Shown here one piece after another: positions 52,477 through 61,567 of a DNA stretch of 64,000 bases (the stretch's first letter is position 1; each line of letters opens with the position of its first letter). Made by a program: the position numbers and the translations under genes. This DNA is from Actinomycetospora lemnae. GTDB lineage: Bacteria; Actinomycetota; Actinomycetes; Mycobacteriales; Pseudonocardiaceae. Under the pieces are notes generated by a model that was not told where the DNA came from, did no database searches, and saw only the letters and a program-made list of their open reading frames with translations. The DNA lies in assembly GCF_028737315.1 (NCBI RefSeq), contig NZ_JAQZAO010000014.1, positions 62,001 to 126,000 of the forward strand, written 5' to 3'.

Positions 52477-54281
52477 AGCCCCAGCATGCCTGCCACCCTC
52501 TCCGTGTCCGCAGGGGTCCACCCCGGGGGCATACCCATCATGAGCCAGCCCTCGACCATCACCGCGCGGTACTGGTGGCCGTGCCCGTCGGGCACGGACA
52601 GCGAGTTCGTCAGGTCGATGGTGACCTGCCAGAACGTCACGACCGGGTACCAGTCGACGGCGTCGGACACGTCCCGACCTGGGGGTTCGGCGAGCCAGTC
52701 GGGGCGGCGCCACAGCAGCTCCGGGGACCACCAGACGACGGGGTCCGAGGGGTGCTGGAGGTAGACCACGTGTGGTGAGGACCACACCGCGGGTGGCTCC
52801 CGGACCTCCGCCGCGGTCGCCCCGAAGCGCACCTCGCGGCCCCCGTCGACCACGGGCCGGATCTCCGTCGAGCCGGGGTCGCGGCGCGCCGTGAGCTCCG
52901 CGTGGAGTCGGTTGGAGTTCGGCGGGCCCACCCACAGGACGCCGTCCGCCTGGGCCCGCGCGTCCTCGAGGCTGGAGAACGCCGCCTCCGAGCCCTGCGA
53001 GCCGAGGCTCTCGCCGAAGACGATGAGGCGGGGTCGTCGGTCCGGTGGCAGCTGCTCGATGCGGGCGTGCACGGCGTCGAAGAGCGCCCGGCCCTCGGCG
53101 GCGGCACGGTTGCGGTCGACGACGAACGACAGCCAGCTCGGCAGGTAGGAGTACTGGGTGGCGACGATGGCGGTGTTCCCGCCCCAGATCATCTCCAGGG
53201 AGTCGGCCACCGGGTCGTCGATCCAGCCGGTGCCGGTGGTGGTGACGACGGCGACGACGTCGCGCCCGAAGGCTCCGGTGCGCTCGAGCTCGGCGACGGC
53301 GAGGCGGGCGCGCTCGCCGGGGCCGGGCGCGGACATCAGCCCGACGTAGGTGCGGATCGGCGGCACCGGACGCCGCCCGGACGCCTCGCCGAGCTGGGCG
53401 AGCGTGCGCCCGCCCGCGACGAAGTCCTGGCCCTCCCGGCCGAGGGACCTCCAGGGCACGAGCGAGGGCGCCGATCCCGAGCGCAGCGGGGAGATCGGGG
53501 CGACGACGCCCGGGTAGGTCTCGTCGTTGGTGGCGCTGAAGGCGGCGTCGGCGACGCGCAGGCCGGTGCGCAGGACCAGCGAGTCGATCACCGTGGCGAC
53601 GAGGACGACGACGACCACGGTGCCGACGACCGTCGCCGCCTGGGCGGGCAGGTGGGCCCGGCGGCGCAGCAGGTCGCCGGCCTTGCCCCCGAGCCAGCGC
53701 ACGCCGCGGCCGAACCCCACGATCAGCCCGGCGACGACGAGGGCGACCGGCCCGGCGCGCAGCCAGCCGTCGGTGGTGGGCTGCGCCATGCCCATGAGCC
53801 CGGCCACCTGCTGCTGCCACCGGGCGCCCGCGACCAGCATCCCGAGCAGCGCCACCGTCGCGGTGACGACGAGGACGAGCCAGGCGCCGGGGGTGAGCCA
53901 GACCGGGGTCGCGCGCTGCACGCGTGCGGTCAGGTCGGTCCACCGACCCGTGCGCCCGACCAGCCACGCGAGCGCGACGCCGAGCCCGTAGCCCAGGCCG
54001 CCGGAGATGCCGGTGGCGAGGCCCTGGAAGAGGTAGTCGCGGGGGATCAGCGACGGGGTGAGCGAGATGAGGGCGAACGCGACGCCGACGACGAAGCCCG
54101 CCGGGTGCGCGCGGGGGACGTAGCGCACGAGCGCGGCCAGGCGGGGCGGGAGCGCCGGGGAGTCGCTGCCGAACTGGTGGCGCTGGTCCTCGCGGTGCCA
54201 CAGGTGGTGGTGCTCGAGCTCCTCCTCGAACTCCCGCTGGAACTCGATGTCGAGCTCCGTGCGGGCTTCGCCCTCCGCCAC
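52473..54281 (-). CDS. Abhydrolase_9-type membrane alpha/beta hydrolase
   Basis: This 602-residue protein has an acidic N-terminal stretch, four or five membrane helices to about residue 230 (including FVVGVAFALISLTPSLIPRDYLFQGL in key pattern form: SLIPR) and a C-terminal hydrolase domain with nucleophile elbow FGESLGSQG near 420 and HPSDPVVWW, characteristic of the family. The substrate is unknown; the membrane part suggests a lipid. I chose GTG at 54281 because GGAAG lies nearby and the 12 residues before it are not family-like. Confidence 0.85.
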   Translation of the reverse strand: MAEGEARTELDIEFQREFEEELEHHHLWHREDQRHQFGSDSPALPPRLAALVRYVPRAHPAGFVVGVAFALISLTPSLIPRDYLFQGLATGISGGLGYGLGVALAWLVGRTGRWTDLTARVQRATPVWLTPGAWLVLVVTATVALLGMLVAGARWQQQVAGLMGMAQPTTDGWLRAGPVALVVAGLIVGFGRGVRWLGGKAGDLLRRRAHLPAQAATVVGTVVVVVLVATVIDSLVLRTGLRVADAAFSATNDETYPGVVAPISPLRSGSAPSLVPWRSLGREGQDFVAGGRTLAQLGEASGRRPVPPIRTYVGLMSAPGPGERARLAVAELERTGAFGRDVVAVVTTTGTGWIDDPVADSLEMIWGGNTAIVATQYSYLPSWLSFVVDRNRAAAEGRALFDAVHARIEQLPPDRRPRLIVFGESLGSQGSEAAFSSLEDARAQADGVLWVGPPNSNRLHAELTARRDPGSTEIRPVVDGGREVRFGATAAEVREPPAVWSSPHVVYLQHPSDPVVWWSPELLWRRPDWLAEPPGRDVSDAVDWYPVVTFWQVTIDLTNSLSVPDGHGHQYRAVMVEGWLMMGMPPGWTPADTERVAGMLGL

Positions 54282-54336
54282 GTGTCCCAGCTTCCCGCGC
54301 CGCGCAACCCGGTACACGGGAGGTGGCGGAGCCCAT

Positions 54337-54376
54337 GTGAGCGATCTCCCGAGCTATGGCTGGAAAGTTCGCTCAC
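54337..54376. terminator. 40-nt intergenic palindrome (copy 4)
   Basis: The arms begin GTGAGCGA, the loop is TATG, and the stem has several mismatches after the first eight pairs. The coxS TGA lies in the right-hand end. It is the least well paired of the six. Confidence 0.6.
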
Positions 54377-54837
54377 GAGTCGCGGGCGCGCCGGGCGGCG
54401 TTGCGGATGCCCTCGTAGCCGGTGCAGCGGCAGAGGTTGGACGCGAGCAGGGCGTCGAGGCGGGCGGGGTCGTCGACGACGGTCGGGTCCTCGTCGAGCG
54501 CCCCGCGCAGCAGCATCAGGAAGCCCGGCGTGCAGAAGCCGCACTGCAGCCCGCGCTCGGTGGAGAACGCCTCCTGCAGCGGGTCGAGCGCGCCGTCGGG
54601 GCCCTCGAGCCCGGCGACGGTGCGCACGTGCCGGCGCGCGACCTGCGCGGTGAGCTGGAGGCACGCGCGCACCGGCTCGCCGTCGACCAGCACCGTGCAC
54701 GTCCCGCACACCCCGTGCTCGCAGCCCAGGTGGACGCCGGTCTGCCCGAGGTCGTCGCGCAGCACGTCGGCCAGCGTGCGCCGCGGCTCGACGTCGACGG
54801 CCACGTCCCGCCCGTCGAGGGTGAACCCGATCCTCAT
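54373..54837 (-). CDS. coxS: Molybdenum hydroxylase 2Fe-2S subunit (CoxS-like)
   Basis: This 154-residue protein has the plant-type cluster site CEHGVCGTC with the later Cys, and the second cluster site CGFCTPGF with CRCTGYEG. It passes electrons from the molybdenum centre to the flavin subunit. ATG overlaps the coxM stop as ATGA. It is the last gene of the coxLMS operon. Confidence 0.93.
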   Translation of the reverse strand: MRIGFTLDGRDVAVDVEPRRTLADVLRDDLGQTGVHLGCEHGVCGTCTVLVDGEPVRACLQLTAQVARRHVRTVAGLEGPDGALDPLQEAFSTERGLQCGFCTPGFLMLLRGALDEDPTVVDDPARLDALLASNLCRCTGYEGIRNAARRARDS

Positions 54838-55691
54838 GCGGCCTCCCGGTCTCCGTCGAGCAGTCGCTCGAGCACGCGGCGCACGAGCACCGCGGCCACG
54901 TGGCGCGTGTAGTCGACATCGGCGTGGGGGTGCTCGACGGGGTCGATGTCCTCGCCGACCGCGTCGGCGGCCGCGGCGGGTCCGCCGCCGTCGAGGAGCG
55001 CCTCCTCGGCGGCGTGCGCCCGGCGGGCGGTCGGGGCGGCGCCGGCGACGCCGAGGTGGGCGCGCACGACCTCGTCGCCCTCGGTGTCGACGGCCGCGAC
55101 CACGGCGACGTGGGCGAAGCTCGCGTGCGTGCGCCGGTGCTCGGCGACCCCGGTGGCCGTGCCCTCGCCCAGCACCGGCAGCGTCACCGCGATGATCAGT
55201 TCGCCGGGCCGGCGGGCGGTGGCGCCCGGACCGTGCAGGAACTCCGCGGCGGGCAGCGTCCGGTACCCGGCGCGGGACGCGAGCTCCACCTGCGCGTCGA
55301 GCGCGGCGGCGACGGCCGTCCACTCCGCGGCCGGGTGGGCCCAGGCGAGGCTGCCCGCGAACGTGCCGCGCGAGCGGATCGGCGGGTGGGCGATCCAGCC
55401 CGCGGTCTCGGCGAGCAGCGTCCCGAGCGGGCCGGGGACCGCGCCCCGCTCGAGGTCGACGTGCCGGACCAGCGCGCCGAGGCGCACGGTGTCGTCGTCG
55501 ACGGTGACCCCGCGCAGCTCCGCGACCCCGCCGACGTCGACGACCAGCGGTGGGGCGAACCGGCGCCACCGCAGGTCCTGGAGCAGGCTCTGCCCGCCGG
55601 CGAGCACGGCGGCGTCGGGCTCGGCGTCGAGGGCGACGAGCGCCTCGACGAGGGTGCCGGGCTGGACCAGGTCGAACGGCGGCGGCTTCAC
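54834..55691 (-). CDS. coxM: Molybdenum hydroxylase FAD subunit (CoxM-like)
   Basis: This 285-residue protein has the FAD-binding AGGQSLLQDLRWR near residue 35 and RGTFAGSLAWAHPAAE near 115, both typical of CO-dehydrogenase/xanthine-dehydrogenase medium subunits. The GTG overlaps the coxL stop as GTGA and the stop overlaps coxS as ATGA, so the three subunits are made in step. Confidence 0.92.
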   Translation of the reverse strand: MKPPPFDLVQPGTLVEALVALDAEPDAAVLAGGQSLLQDLRWRRFAPPLVVDVGGVAELRGVTVDDDTVRLGALVRHVDLERGAVPGPLGTLLAETAGWIAHPPIRSRGTFAGSLAWAHPAAEWTAVAAALDAQVELASRAGYRTLPAAEFLHGPGATARRPGELIIAVTLPVLGEGTATGVAEHRRTHASFAHVAVVAAVDTEGDEVVRAHLGVAGAAPTARRAHAAEEALLDGGGPAAAADAVGEDIDPVEHPHADVDYTRHVAAVLVRRVLERLLDGDREAA

Positions 55692-57901
55692 CGGGCCCCA
55701 CCCCACAGCGCGTTCCAGACCGTGGCGGGCGTCAGGGGCATGGCCAGCAGCGACGGATCGGCCCCGGGGACGCCGTCGAGCGCGTCGGCGACGGCGTTGA
55801 CCACGGCCGGCGGGACCCCGATGCACCCCGCCTCGCCCGCGCCCTTGGCGCCGAGCGGGTTGTCGGGTGCGGGCACGGCGGTCTCGTCGAGGCGTAGCGG
55901 CGGGATCTCCGCGGCGGTGGGCAGCAGGTAGTCCAGCAGGCCCTGCTCGAGGCGCGGGACGCCGTCGGCGTCGAGGGGGACGTCCTCGTACAGCGCCTGC
56001 CCGAGGCCCTGGGTCAGCGAGCCGAGGGTCTGGCCGTGGACGACGCCGTGGTCGACGACGGTGCCGTAGTCGTCGACGGCGACCAGCCGCAGAACGTCCA
56101 CGGAGCCGAGCTCGGGGTCGATCTCGACGACGGCGCCGTACACGCCGTAGGGGAAGGCGGGCGGCGAGGAGAAGCGGTGCTCGGCGCACAGGGGCGCGAG
56201 CGCGGCCACCGACGTCTCCCGCTCCCCGCTGCGCAGCGTGCCGCCGTCCCAGCCCACGTGCGCGACGTCGACGCCCCAGTCGGCGGCCGCGCGCTCCCGG
56301 GCCGCGACGACCAGCGCGCCGGCGGCGCCGTGCAGGGCCGCGCCGCCCATCTGCAGCGAGCGACTGGCGAACGACCCGTGCCCCTCGGGCACCGCGGCGG
56401 TGTCCCCCTCGACGAGGCGGACCCGGTCGGGGGCGACGCCGAGGACGCCCGCGACCAGGGCCGGGAAGACCGTCTCGTGCGACTGCCCGGTGCTCGACGT
56501 GCCGACGCCGGCGACGAACCCGCCGTCGCCGCGCGCCTCGACGACCGCGTACTCCTCGAGGATCCCGGGCTCGCCCCCGCTGCGCTCCACGTAGCAGGCG
56601 ACGCCGACGCCGAGCGGACGTCCGCCCTCGTCCCGGCGCCGCGCCTGCTCCGCGCGCCAGGTGTCCGGCTCCAGCAGCTCCAGCGCGCGGTCGAGGGCCG
56701 CGGCGTAGTCGCCGGAGTCGTAGCGCCGCCCGGTCGGGGTGTCGTGGGGGAAGTCGCGCACGAGGTTGCGGCGGCGCAGCTCGACGGCGTCGAGGCCCAG
56801 GCGGCGCGCGAGCAGGTCGACGCCGCGCTCGACCGCGTAGGCCGCCTCGGGGCGCCCGGCGCCGCGGTAGGCGAAGGTCGGGGCGGTGGTGGTCAGCACG
56901 GCCCGGATGCGCGCGTGCACCTCGGGCACCGCGTAGGCCCCGGACGCGGCGAGCCCGGTCTGGACCGGGATGCCGGCGCCGACGGGGTGGGCACCGATCG
57001 CCGCGTCGACGTGGAGGTCGATCGCGGTGATGCGGCCCTCGGCGTCGGCGGCCATCCGGAGGCGCTGGGCCTGGCCGCGCCCACGGGTGGCCGCCCACAG
57101 GGCCTCGGTGCGGTCCTCGACCCAGCGCACCGGACGACGCAGCCGCTGTGCGGCGACCGCGACGACGACGTACTCGGGGAAGGTCGGGCTCTTGCCGCCG
57201 AACGCCCCGCCGACGTCCGGGACGACGACGCGCACGGCGCCGGTGTCCAGGCCGAGCGCCGCGGCGAGCCCGTCGCGCAGCGCGTGCGGGTACTGGTGCG
57301 AGCACCAGACGGTGAGGCCGCCGGGCTCGGGGCGCACGAGGATCGCCCGCGCCTCCAGCGAGGTCGGCGCGAGCAGCTGCTGGCGCAGGTCGGTCTCGAC
57401 GACCACGGCGGCGTCCGCCCAGGTGGCCTCGGCGACCGGCTCGCCGAGCTCCTGGTCGAGCACGACGTCGCGGTGGCCGTCGTAGAGCGGCGCGTCGGCG
57501 GCGAGGGCGGTGGCGGCGTCCGGACGGCCCGGGAGCTCGCGGAGGTCGGGGACGACCGCGCCGGCGGCGTCCTCGGCGCGGTGGCGGTCGTCGGCGACCA
57601 CGCAGGCCACGGGCTCGCCCGCGTGCCGGACGCGATCGACGACGAGCGGGCGCCACGGCGGGAGGTCGTCGCCGCCGAACAGGGCGGGCACGTCGTCGAC
57701 GCCGCCGAGGTCGTCGGCGGTGAGGACGGCGTGGACGCCGGGCATGGAGCGCGCGACGGTGACGTCGAGCCCCGCGAGGTCGGCGTGCGCGACGCGTGGG
57801 CGCACGAACGCGGCCTCGAGGCAGCCGGGCTCGACGAGGTCCGCGACGAACCGCCCGCGACCGGTCACCAGGCGCCGGTCCTCGACGCGAGCGAGTGTCA
57901 C
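55688..57901 (-). CDS. Molybdenum hydroxylase large subunit, form II CoxL-like
   Basis: This 737-residue enzyme has VGGAFGGKSP, AYRGAGRPEAAY (form II) and catalytic Glu in LGAKGAGEAGCIG. As with the orphan paralogue, true CO oxidation is unlikely. The GTG at 57901 is preferred; the earlier GTG at 57949 would start inside a 40-nt palindrome. The neighbouring amidase suggests the enzyme set may hydroxylate an N-containing ring that is then opened; that is inference. Confidence 0.9.
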   Translation of the reverse strand: MTLARVEDRRLVTGRGRFVADLVEPGCLEAAFVRPRVAHADLAGLDVTVARSMPGVHAVLTADDLGGVDDVPALFGGDDLPPWRPLVVDRVRHAGEPVACVVADDRHRAEDAAGAVVPDLRELPGRPDAATALAADAPLYDGHRDVVLDQELGEPVAEATWADAAVVVETDLRQQLLAPTSLEARAILVRPEPGGLTVWCSHQYPHALRDGLAAALGLDTGAVRVVVPDVGGAFGGKSPTFPEYVVVAVAAQRLRRPVRWVEDRTEALWAATRGRGQAQRLRMAADAEGRITAIDLHVDAAIGAHPVGAGIPVQTGLAASGAYAVPEVHARIRAVLTTTAPTFAYRGAGRPEAAYAVERGVDLLARRLGLDAVELRRRNLVRDFPHDTPTGRRYDSGDYAAALDRALELLEPDTWRAEQARRRDEGGRPLGVGVACYVERSGGEPGILEEYAVVEARGDGGFVAGVGTSSTGQSHETVFPALVAGVLGVAPDRVRLVEGDTAAVPEGHGSFASRSLQMGGAALHGAAGALVVAARERAAADWGVDVAHVGWDGGTLRSGERETSVAALAPLCAEHRFSSPPAFPYGVYGAVVEIDPELGSVDVLRLVAVDDYGTVVDHGVVHGQTLGSLTQGLGQALYEDVPLDADGVPRLEQGLLDYLLPTAAEIPPLRLDETAVPAPDNPLGAKGAGEAGCIGVPPAVVNAVADALDGVPGADPSLLAMPLTPATVWNALWGGAR

Positions 57902-57934
57902 CGACGGGGTGTCCCCGGTGGCGCCCTCACCTAT

Positions 57935-57974
57935 GTGAGCACTTTCCACGCCGATGGGCGTGGAAAGTGCTCAC
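57935..57974. terminator. 40-nt intergenic palindrome (copy 5)
   Basis: A perfect 18-bp stem (GTGAGCACTTTCCACGCC with its complement) around GATG. The amidase TGA is in the right-hand end. It lies between two genes of the same strand, the amidase and coxL, so it should stop read-through into the cox operon. Confidence 0.75.
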
Positions 57975-59167
57975 GAGAGGAGCGGCTCGAGCCAGCGACC
58001 GGCGGCGAGCAGGGCGTCCTCACGGTCGGGGTGGCCGATGAGGGCGAGGCCCAGGGGCAGGCCGTGGGCGTCGCGCATGCCCGGGACGGCGAGCGCGGGC
58101 AGGCCGAGCAGGTGCCAGGGCCGCGAGAGGACCGGGTCGCCGGTGGCGTCGAGGCCCGGCGGGGCGACACCGAGCGCGCCGGGGACGAGGACCGCGTCGG
58201 CGTCGTCGAGACGCGCGAGGACGGTCGCGCGGGTCGCGGCGGCGCGCTCGCGGGCCGCGGCGAGCTCGTCGGGCGGCACCGCGCGGCCCTCGGCGAGCAG
58301 GGCGCGCAGGTTCGGCCCGAGCCCGGGCGACTCCGGCACGGTGACCGCCGCCTCGGCGGCCATGACCATCCGGTGGTCGACGGTGGCGCGGCGCAGGTCG
58401 ACGTCCCAGGTCGCGACACCGGCGCCGGCCACCGACGCCCGGGCGACGGCGTCGGCGTGGGCCTCCCGCATGGCGGGCGAGACGTCGGCGGCCTCGGTGC
58501 CCTCCCAGGAGAACAGGCGCGGCGGGGTCCCGGACGCCGCTGCGGGCGCGCGGCCGTCGAGCGCGGCACGGGCCGCGGCGAGGTCCTCGACGCTCGCCGC
58601 GAACAGGCCGAGCGTGTCCAGGCCCGGCGCGAGCGGGTTGACGCCGGCGGTCGGCAGCGACCCGCGCGCGACGGCGAGGCCCGCGACGCCGCAGTACGAG
58701 GCCGGGCGGATGACCGAGCCGGCGGTCTGCGTGCCGACCGCGAGGGGCACCATGCCGGCCGCCACGGCTGCCGCGGATCCGCTCGACGACCCGCCGGGCG
58801 TGCGGGTCGGGTCGTGCGGGTTGCGGGTGGGGCCGGGGTCGAAGAAGGCGAACTCGGTGGTCACGGTCTTGCCGACGACCACCGCGCCCGCCGCGCGCAG
58901 CAGCGTCGTGATCGCCGCGTCGTCGGTGGCGGGCGGGGCGTCGGCGCGCGCGGCCGAGCCGCACCGGGTGGGGACGCCCGCGACGTCGACGATGTCCTTG
59001 ATGCCCACCGGCACGCCGGCGAGCGGGCCGTCGCCACCCGCGTCCGTCGTCACGAGCTCGACCCAGGCGTGCACCCGGTCGTCGACCTCGTCGATCCGTC
59101 GCCGTGCCGTGTCCACCGCGTCGGGGCGACGGGCGTCGGCGAGCCGCCAGGGAGCCACCAGGTCCAC
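57971..59167 (-). CDS. Amidase signature family enzyme
   Basis: This 398-residue amidase has the Ser-Ser-Lys triad: Lys57 (GIKDIVDVAG), the cis-Ser in GGSSSGSAAA near residue 128 and nucleophile Ser151 (TAGSVIRPAS). It would hydrolyse an amide to acid and ammonia; the substrate is unknown. GTG at 59167 is the likely start, shortly after a TAGCGG box. The stop lies in a 40-nt palindrome. The neighbour is coxLMS. Confidence 0.9.
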   Translation of the reverse strand: MDLVAPWRLADARRPDAVDTARRRIDEVDDRVHAWVELVTTDAGGDGPLAGVPVGIKDIVDVAGVPTRCGSAARADAPPATDDAAITTLLRAAGAVVVGKTVTTEFAFFDPGPTRNPHDPTRTPGGSSSGSAAAVAAGMVPLAVGTQTAGSVIRPASYCGVAGLAVARGSLPTAGVNPLAPGLDTLGLFAASVEDLAAARAALDGRAPAAASGTPPRLFSWEGTEAADVSPAMREAHADAVARASVAGAGVATWDVDLRRATVDHRMVMAAEAAVTVPESPGLGPNLRALLAEGRAVPPDELAAARERAAATRATVLARLDDADAVLVPGALGVAPPGLDATGDPVLSRPWHLLGLPALAVPGMRDAHGLPLGLALIGHPDREDALLAAGRWLEPLLS

Positions 59168-59184
59168 GGCGACGAGTGTGACCG

Positions 59185-59805
59185 CTACATGCGGATCGGG
59201 ATGGAGGAGGTCTCGCCGAACTCGGGCGGCTCGTTCACCGGGTTCGACTGCGGTGCGCGGGCGGCCTGCTGGGTGTCGCCACCGGAGCTGCTCGAGCTGC
59301 TGGATCTGGTGGAGCTCGGGGAGCTCGACGCCTCCGCCGAGGAGTTGTCGCCGGACGAGCCCTCGGAGGAGCTCCCGGAGGAGGACGAGGAGGACGACGA
59401 GCCGGTGTCGCACTGCTGGTCGGAGCCCGAGAGCCCGAGGTCGCCGAGCAGCCCGCCGACGAGACCGCCGTCGCCGCCGTCGGACGAGCCCGCGTCGCGG
59501 CAGTCGTCGGCGGAGCGGTAGGCCGAGGAATCGGCGGCGACGTCGACGGCGTAGCCGTCGGCATGGCCCAGGTGGTTGCCCCGCCCGTTGCCGTGCCCGT
59601 TGCCGTGGCCGTTGCCGTGCCCGTTGCCGTTGCCCTGGGACGAGGACGCCCCCCAGCCGTCGCCGTGACCCGGGGACGCGACCGCGAGCCCCGCTCCGGA
59701 GCCGGCCAGCGCCAGCGCGGCCGACGTGGCCACGGCCCCGCGGCCGGCGAGGCGGCGCAGGCCCGGGCGATCGGTCGAGCGGTGAACACGATGGTGGGCG
59801 CCCAT
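59185..59805 (-). CDS. Secreted low-complexity GNGH-repeat/Ser-rich protein
   Basis: I do not recognise this 206-residue protein. It has a signal sequence (AVATSAALALAGSGAGLAVA before SPGHG), then GNGHGN repeats encoded by a 12-bp DNA repeat, a Cys pair (DDCRD and QQCDT) about 40 residues apart, a long Ser tract and a tail NEPPEFGETSSIPIRM. A wall-associated or extracellular role is likely. AGGAGG precedes the ATG at 8 nt. It lies 17 bp upstream of the amidase, in the same direction. Confidence 0.7.
   Translation of the reverse strand: MGAHHRVHRSTDRPGLRRLAGRGAVATSAALALAGSGAGLAVASPGHGDGWGASSSQGNGNGHGNGHGNGHGNGRGNHLGHADGYAVDVAADSSAYRSADDCRDAGSSDGGDGGLVGGLLGDLGLSGSDQQCDTGSSSSSSSSGSSSEGSSGDNSSAEASSSPSSTRSSSSSSSGGDTQQAARAPQSNPVNEPPEFGETSSIPIRM
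59577..59636. repeat. 12-bp tandem repeat encoding GNGH
   Basis: Alternating CCGTTGCCGTGC and CCGTTGCCGTGG units encode Gly-Asn-Gly-His. This is a coding microsatellite likely to vary in length between strains. Confidence 0.75.
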
Positions 59806-59979
59806 GCGAGTTCCTCCTCCTGCGCGACCATCTGCACCCGATCGGGGCACCGACATCGCGGTCGCACGTCTTGTAGGTCTCGTTCCGGTCACGACTCGGT
59901 CGTGAGTGCCCCACTCGTGGCGTGCCCAATCCCCTCGCAACGGTTCCTCTCCGAGGCCCGCGGCTCCTAGGCTGCCGCG

Positions 59980-60612
59980 ATGGCGGTGACGAGCACGGCG
60001 CGCTACGTCGAGATGCACCCGCGCAACCCGCAGCGCCGGTCGGTCCTGCAGACCGTCGAGCTCCTGCGCGAGGGCGGGCTCATCGCCTACCCGACCGACT
60101 CGTGCTTCGCGCTGGGCTGCACCGTCGGCAACCGCGAGGGCCTCGAACGGATCCGGACGATCCGCCGGCTCGACGCGCGGCACCACTTCACGCTCGTGTG
60201 CCGCGACTTCGCCCAGCTCGGGCAGTTCGTGCGCGTCTCGACGCCCGTGTTCCGGGCGGTGAAGGCGGCGACGCCGGGCTGCTACACGTTCATCCTCCCG
60301 GCGACCAAGGAGGTGCCGCGGCGCCTGCTGCACCCGCGCAAGCGCACGGTGGGGGTGCGCATCCCGGCGCACCCGGTGGTCGACGCCCTGCTCGCCGAGC
60401 TGGAGGAGCCGCTGCTGTCCTCCACGCTGCTGCTGCCCGACACCGAGGAGCCCCTGACGAGCGGGCGGGACATCCTCGAGCGCCTCGGGCACCAGCTGGA
60501 CGCGGTCCTCGACTCCGGTGAATGCGGGACCGAGCCGACGACGGTCGTCGACCTCTCCGGTGACGAGCCCGTGCTGGTGCGGCAGGGCGCCGGGCGGGGG
60601 TTCTCCTGGTGA
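59980..60612 (+). CDS. yciO: YciO/Sua5/YrdC-family protein
   Basis: This 210-residue protein has YPTDSCFALGC near residue 38, FTLVCRDF, PGCYTFILPATKEVPRRLL and VGVRIPAHP, matching the YciO branch of the YrdC family closely. Related enzymes make threonylcarbamoyl-AMP for tRNA t6A. YciO itself has weak or uncertain activity, so a role in tRNA modification is possible but not shown. It converges on a small gene with 7 bp between. Confidence 0.88.
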   Translation: MAVTSTARYVEMHPRNPQRRSVLQTVELLREGGLIAYPTDSCFALGCTVGNREGLERIRTIRRLDARHHFTLVCRDFAQLGQFVRVSTPVFRAVKAATPGCYTFILPATKEVPRRLLHPRKRTVGVRIPAHPVVDALLAELEEPLLSSTLLLPDTEEPLTSGRDILERLGHQLDAVLDSGECGTEPTTVVDLSGDEPVLVRQGAGRGFSW

Positions 60613-60619
60613 GCCGGCC

Positions 60620-60952
60620 TCAGCCGGCGGGCCGCGGGACGCGGTCGGCCGCCGCGCGCAGCGCGAGGTAGGCGTCCTCGAGCTCGCGGGCGGCGAGGTG
60701 CGCGCACGCCGTGCGGACGGCCGCGGCCGCCTCGTCCATCGCCGCGCGACCGTCGCCGCGGGTGCGACCGTGGTGAGCGGCGTGCGCGGTGACGGCCGCG
60801 CGCAACATCCGGTCGAGCCGGCCGTCGAGCACCGCGGCCGGTGGATCGACGAGGTCGCCGAGGTACCCGATCCCCGCGCGGATCGCCGCCGGGAGCTCGG
60901 GCGGCGGCTCCGCGCCGTCGCGCGCACCGTCCCGGCGCACGATGGCCGTCAC
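60620..60952 (-). CDS. Small unrecognised helical protein coupled to STAS
   Basis: This 110-residue protein is not one I recognise. It looks all-helical and Ala/Arg-rich, with IRAGIGYLGDLVDPPAAVL in the middle and AARELEDAYLALRAAADR at the end. The GTG overlaps the STAS stop as GTGA, so it is translated with the STAS protein and could be its partner. Confidence 0.6.
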   Translation of the reverse strand: MTAIVRRDGARDGAEPPPELPAAIRAGIGYLGDLVDPPAAVLDGRLDRMLRAAVTAHAAHHGRTRGDGRAAMDEAAAAVRTACAHLAARELEDAYLALRAAADRVPRPAG

Positions 60953-61425
60953 CGGTCGCTCCAGTCGGGCGACGCGCCGCGGCCGAGCGCCGGATCGGTG
61001 TCGGCGAGGTCGAGGCACCGGTCGAGGGCGGTGAGCCGGATCGGGTGCAGCACGGTGCGGTGCGTGGCGACGAGCACCAGGCGGACGTCGCGGGCCGTCG
61101 CGGCGACGTTGACGTCGGCGAGCACGTCGAGGCCGGAGGCCCCGAGGAACGTCACGCCCTCGAGGTCGGCCACCACCGCCGGTGGCTCGTTCGCGCGGCC
61201 GGCGACGTCGCGGTCGTCGGCCACCGTGGTGACCGAGCCGTGCAGGACGTCGGCGAGGTGGCGAGCGGTCAGCATGTCGACCTCGCCGATCACGCGCAGG
61301 AGCACGAGACCCGGGCGCGGCTGGGTGGGGGCGACGGTCAGTCCGCCGTGGTCGGTGTCGACGTCGTGGCCGACGTCCTCGACGAGGGACGGTCGACCGG
61401 CGCGTTCGCGAGGCGCCATCATCAC
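60949..61425 (-). CDS. STAS-domain (anti-sigma factor antagonist-like) protein
   Basis: This 158-residue STAS protein shows the start strand LVLLRVIGEVDMLTARHLADVL and the site VVADLEGVTFLGASGLDVLADV, whose Ser (GASGL) matches the phosphorylation site of SpoIIAA-type antagonists. It may bind an anti-sigma kinase. An extra 20-residue loop (TVADDRDVAGRANEPPA) interrupts the usual spacing. AGAGG lies 7 nt before GTG. No anti-sigma kinase is adjacent. Confidence 0.82.
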   Translation of the reverse strand: MMMAPRERAGRPSLVEDVGHDVDTDHGGLTVAPTQPRPGLVLLRVIGEVDMLTARHLADVLHGSVTTVADDRDVAGRANEPPAVVADLEGVTFLGASGLDVLADVNVAATARDVRLVLVATHRTVLHPIRLTALDRCLDLADTDPALGRGASPDWSDR

Positions 61426-61567
61426 GGAGCCACCTCTTCCTCGGGCCGGGGTCAGAACCGCACTGCCTCGAGAGGGTGAAGCCGCGGGTGGCTCCTCCCA
61501 CTGTGCCCCGGCACGCGCGGATCTGTCCAGCCGGGACGGGCGTCCGCACGGGCCGCGCGATCCGCCG

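Noticed and set aside
59577-59636. Short regular repeats as a CRISPR array
   Set aside because: The 12-bp units are contiguous, in frame and encode GNGH; there are no spacers.
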